Origin: Faecalicatena absiana
GTDB taxonomy: Bacteria > Bacillota > Bacilli > Lactobacillales > Lactobacillaceae
Length of the DNA: 64,000 nucleotides
Direction: 5' to 3'
Assembly (NCBI GenBank): GCA_017309015.1
Contig: JAEDAG010000007.1
Coordinates: 28,483 to 92,482, forward strand
How positions within the stretch are numbered: position 1 is the first letter of the stretch; every line of letters begins with the position of its first letter. A program made the position numbers and the translations under genes. This document shows, in pieces, positions 63,741 to 64,000 of the stretch. Under the pieces are notes generated by a model that saw only the letters and a program-made list of their open reading frames with translations, was not told the origin of the DNA and ran no database searches.

Positions 63741-63759
63741 GGCGAGAAAAAGATTTGCG

Positions 63760-63796
63760 ATACACAACTCCATTTTTGGGGTTGTGTATTTTTTTA
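63760..63796 (+). terminator. Terminator of the flavoprotein gene
   Basis: ATACACAACTCC / GGGGTTGTGTAT hairpin with a run of T's. Confidence 0.85.
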
Positions 63797-63821
63797 CAAA
63801 AGAACTTTTTGTGGAAAACTA

Positions 63822-64000
63822 CCAAAACCGGAAACGAAGCCAACTACTCCAGAAACGAAGCCAGAGACTAAACCGGAAGTCAAGCCAGAAGCTAAGCCGA
63901 CCAAGTCAAAGCCAAAGCCGACTAAGCCGAAGGCCAAGCCAACCAAGACCAAGAGTGAGCCAACTAAGCCAAAGGTTAAGCCGCTTGTCCGGAAGACTAA
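63822..64000 (+). pseudogene. Lys-Pro-rich cell-wall-spanning segment, 5' part missing
   Basis: An open frame encodes PKPETKPTTPETKPETKPEV and similar Lys-Pro-Glu/Thr repeats up to the window edge. Such repeats typify the wall-spanning region ahead of an LPXTG anchor in surface proteins. No start codon, ribosome site or signal peptide precedes it, and the flavoprotein terminator lies just upstream. It looks like the tail of a deleted surface-protein gene. The continuation lies outside the window. Confidence 0.5.

Overview
The window reads as chromosomal DNA of a lactic acid bacterium of the Lactobacillus delbrueckii group. Third codon positions are GC-rich in most genes. The dipeptidase PepV closely resembles the L. 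delbrueckii enzyme as I remember it, but does not look identical. An ISL3-family element is present, and the gene set is that of a sugar-fermenting, proteolytic lactobacillus. There is no rRNA in the window, so I do not name a species.

Layout. 1-1374 is the 3' part of an IS3-family element whose orfA carries a frameshift. 1.4-4.7 kb holds a membrane-anchored GH32 fructosidase, a TetR-type regulator and a small DUF1232 membrane protein. 5.2-17.0 kb is a seven-gene glycogen operon (glgB-glgC-glgD-glgA-glgP-amylase-pgm) with CcpA (cre)-like sites at its promoter. 17.5-22.0 kb is a trehalose PTS locus (phospho-alpha-glucosidase, GntR-type TreR, EIIABC). 22.1-23.2 kb is an atypical phosphofructokinase. 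23.4-28.2 kb is a sucrose PTS locus (scrA divergent from scrB-scrR) with a symmetric pair of operators. 28.3-35.2 kb has a GNAT enzyme, tRNA-Leu, tRNA-Glu, tRNA-Val, threonine biosynthesis genes (thrC, thrB), two tRNA-Lys copies and two secreted proteins (an Apf-like protein and a CAP/SEC10-like protein). 35.2-41.0 kb is a galactose (Leloir) locus, galK-galT divergent from galM. It is followed by a decayed tagatose-6-phosphate remnant (lacC joined by deletion to lacX) and a LacR-type regulator. 41.2-48.6 kb holds a zinc-ribbon membrane protein, a candidate structured RNA, a 6-phospho-beta-glucosidase, one intact and one internally deleted amino acid permease, and an unknown protein. 48.6-64 kb holds PepV, an ISL3 element, an RpiR-type regulator, a small cluster with a beta-lactamase-fold hydrolase and a dipeptide epimerase, a TauE permease, two histidine phosphatases, a C1-family aminopeptidase, a P-loop kinase and a fumarate-reductase-like flavoprotein.

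The genes fit together as carbohydrate capture and storage. Sucrose, trehalose, beta-glucosides and galactose enter through PTS or Leloir routes, and glucose-1-phosphate/glucose-6-phosphate are interconverted by Pgm and stored as glycogen. Several promoters carry cre-like sites, which suggests common CcpA control.

The most unusual non-coding feature is a family of 42-bp tandem repeats arranged as matched inverted arrays. One locus (about 50.17-52.35 kb) has eight units facing eight related units and is interrupted by the ISL3 element. A second (42.93-43.25 kb) has about four facing four. Solitary or degenerate relatives lie in other intergenic gaps. I know of no described element that matches this arrangement.
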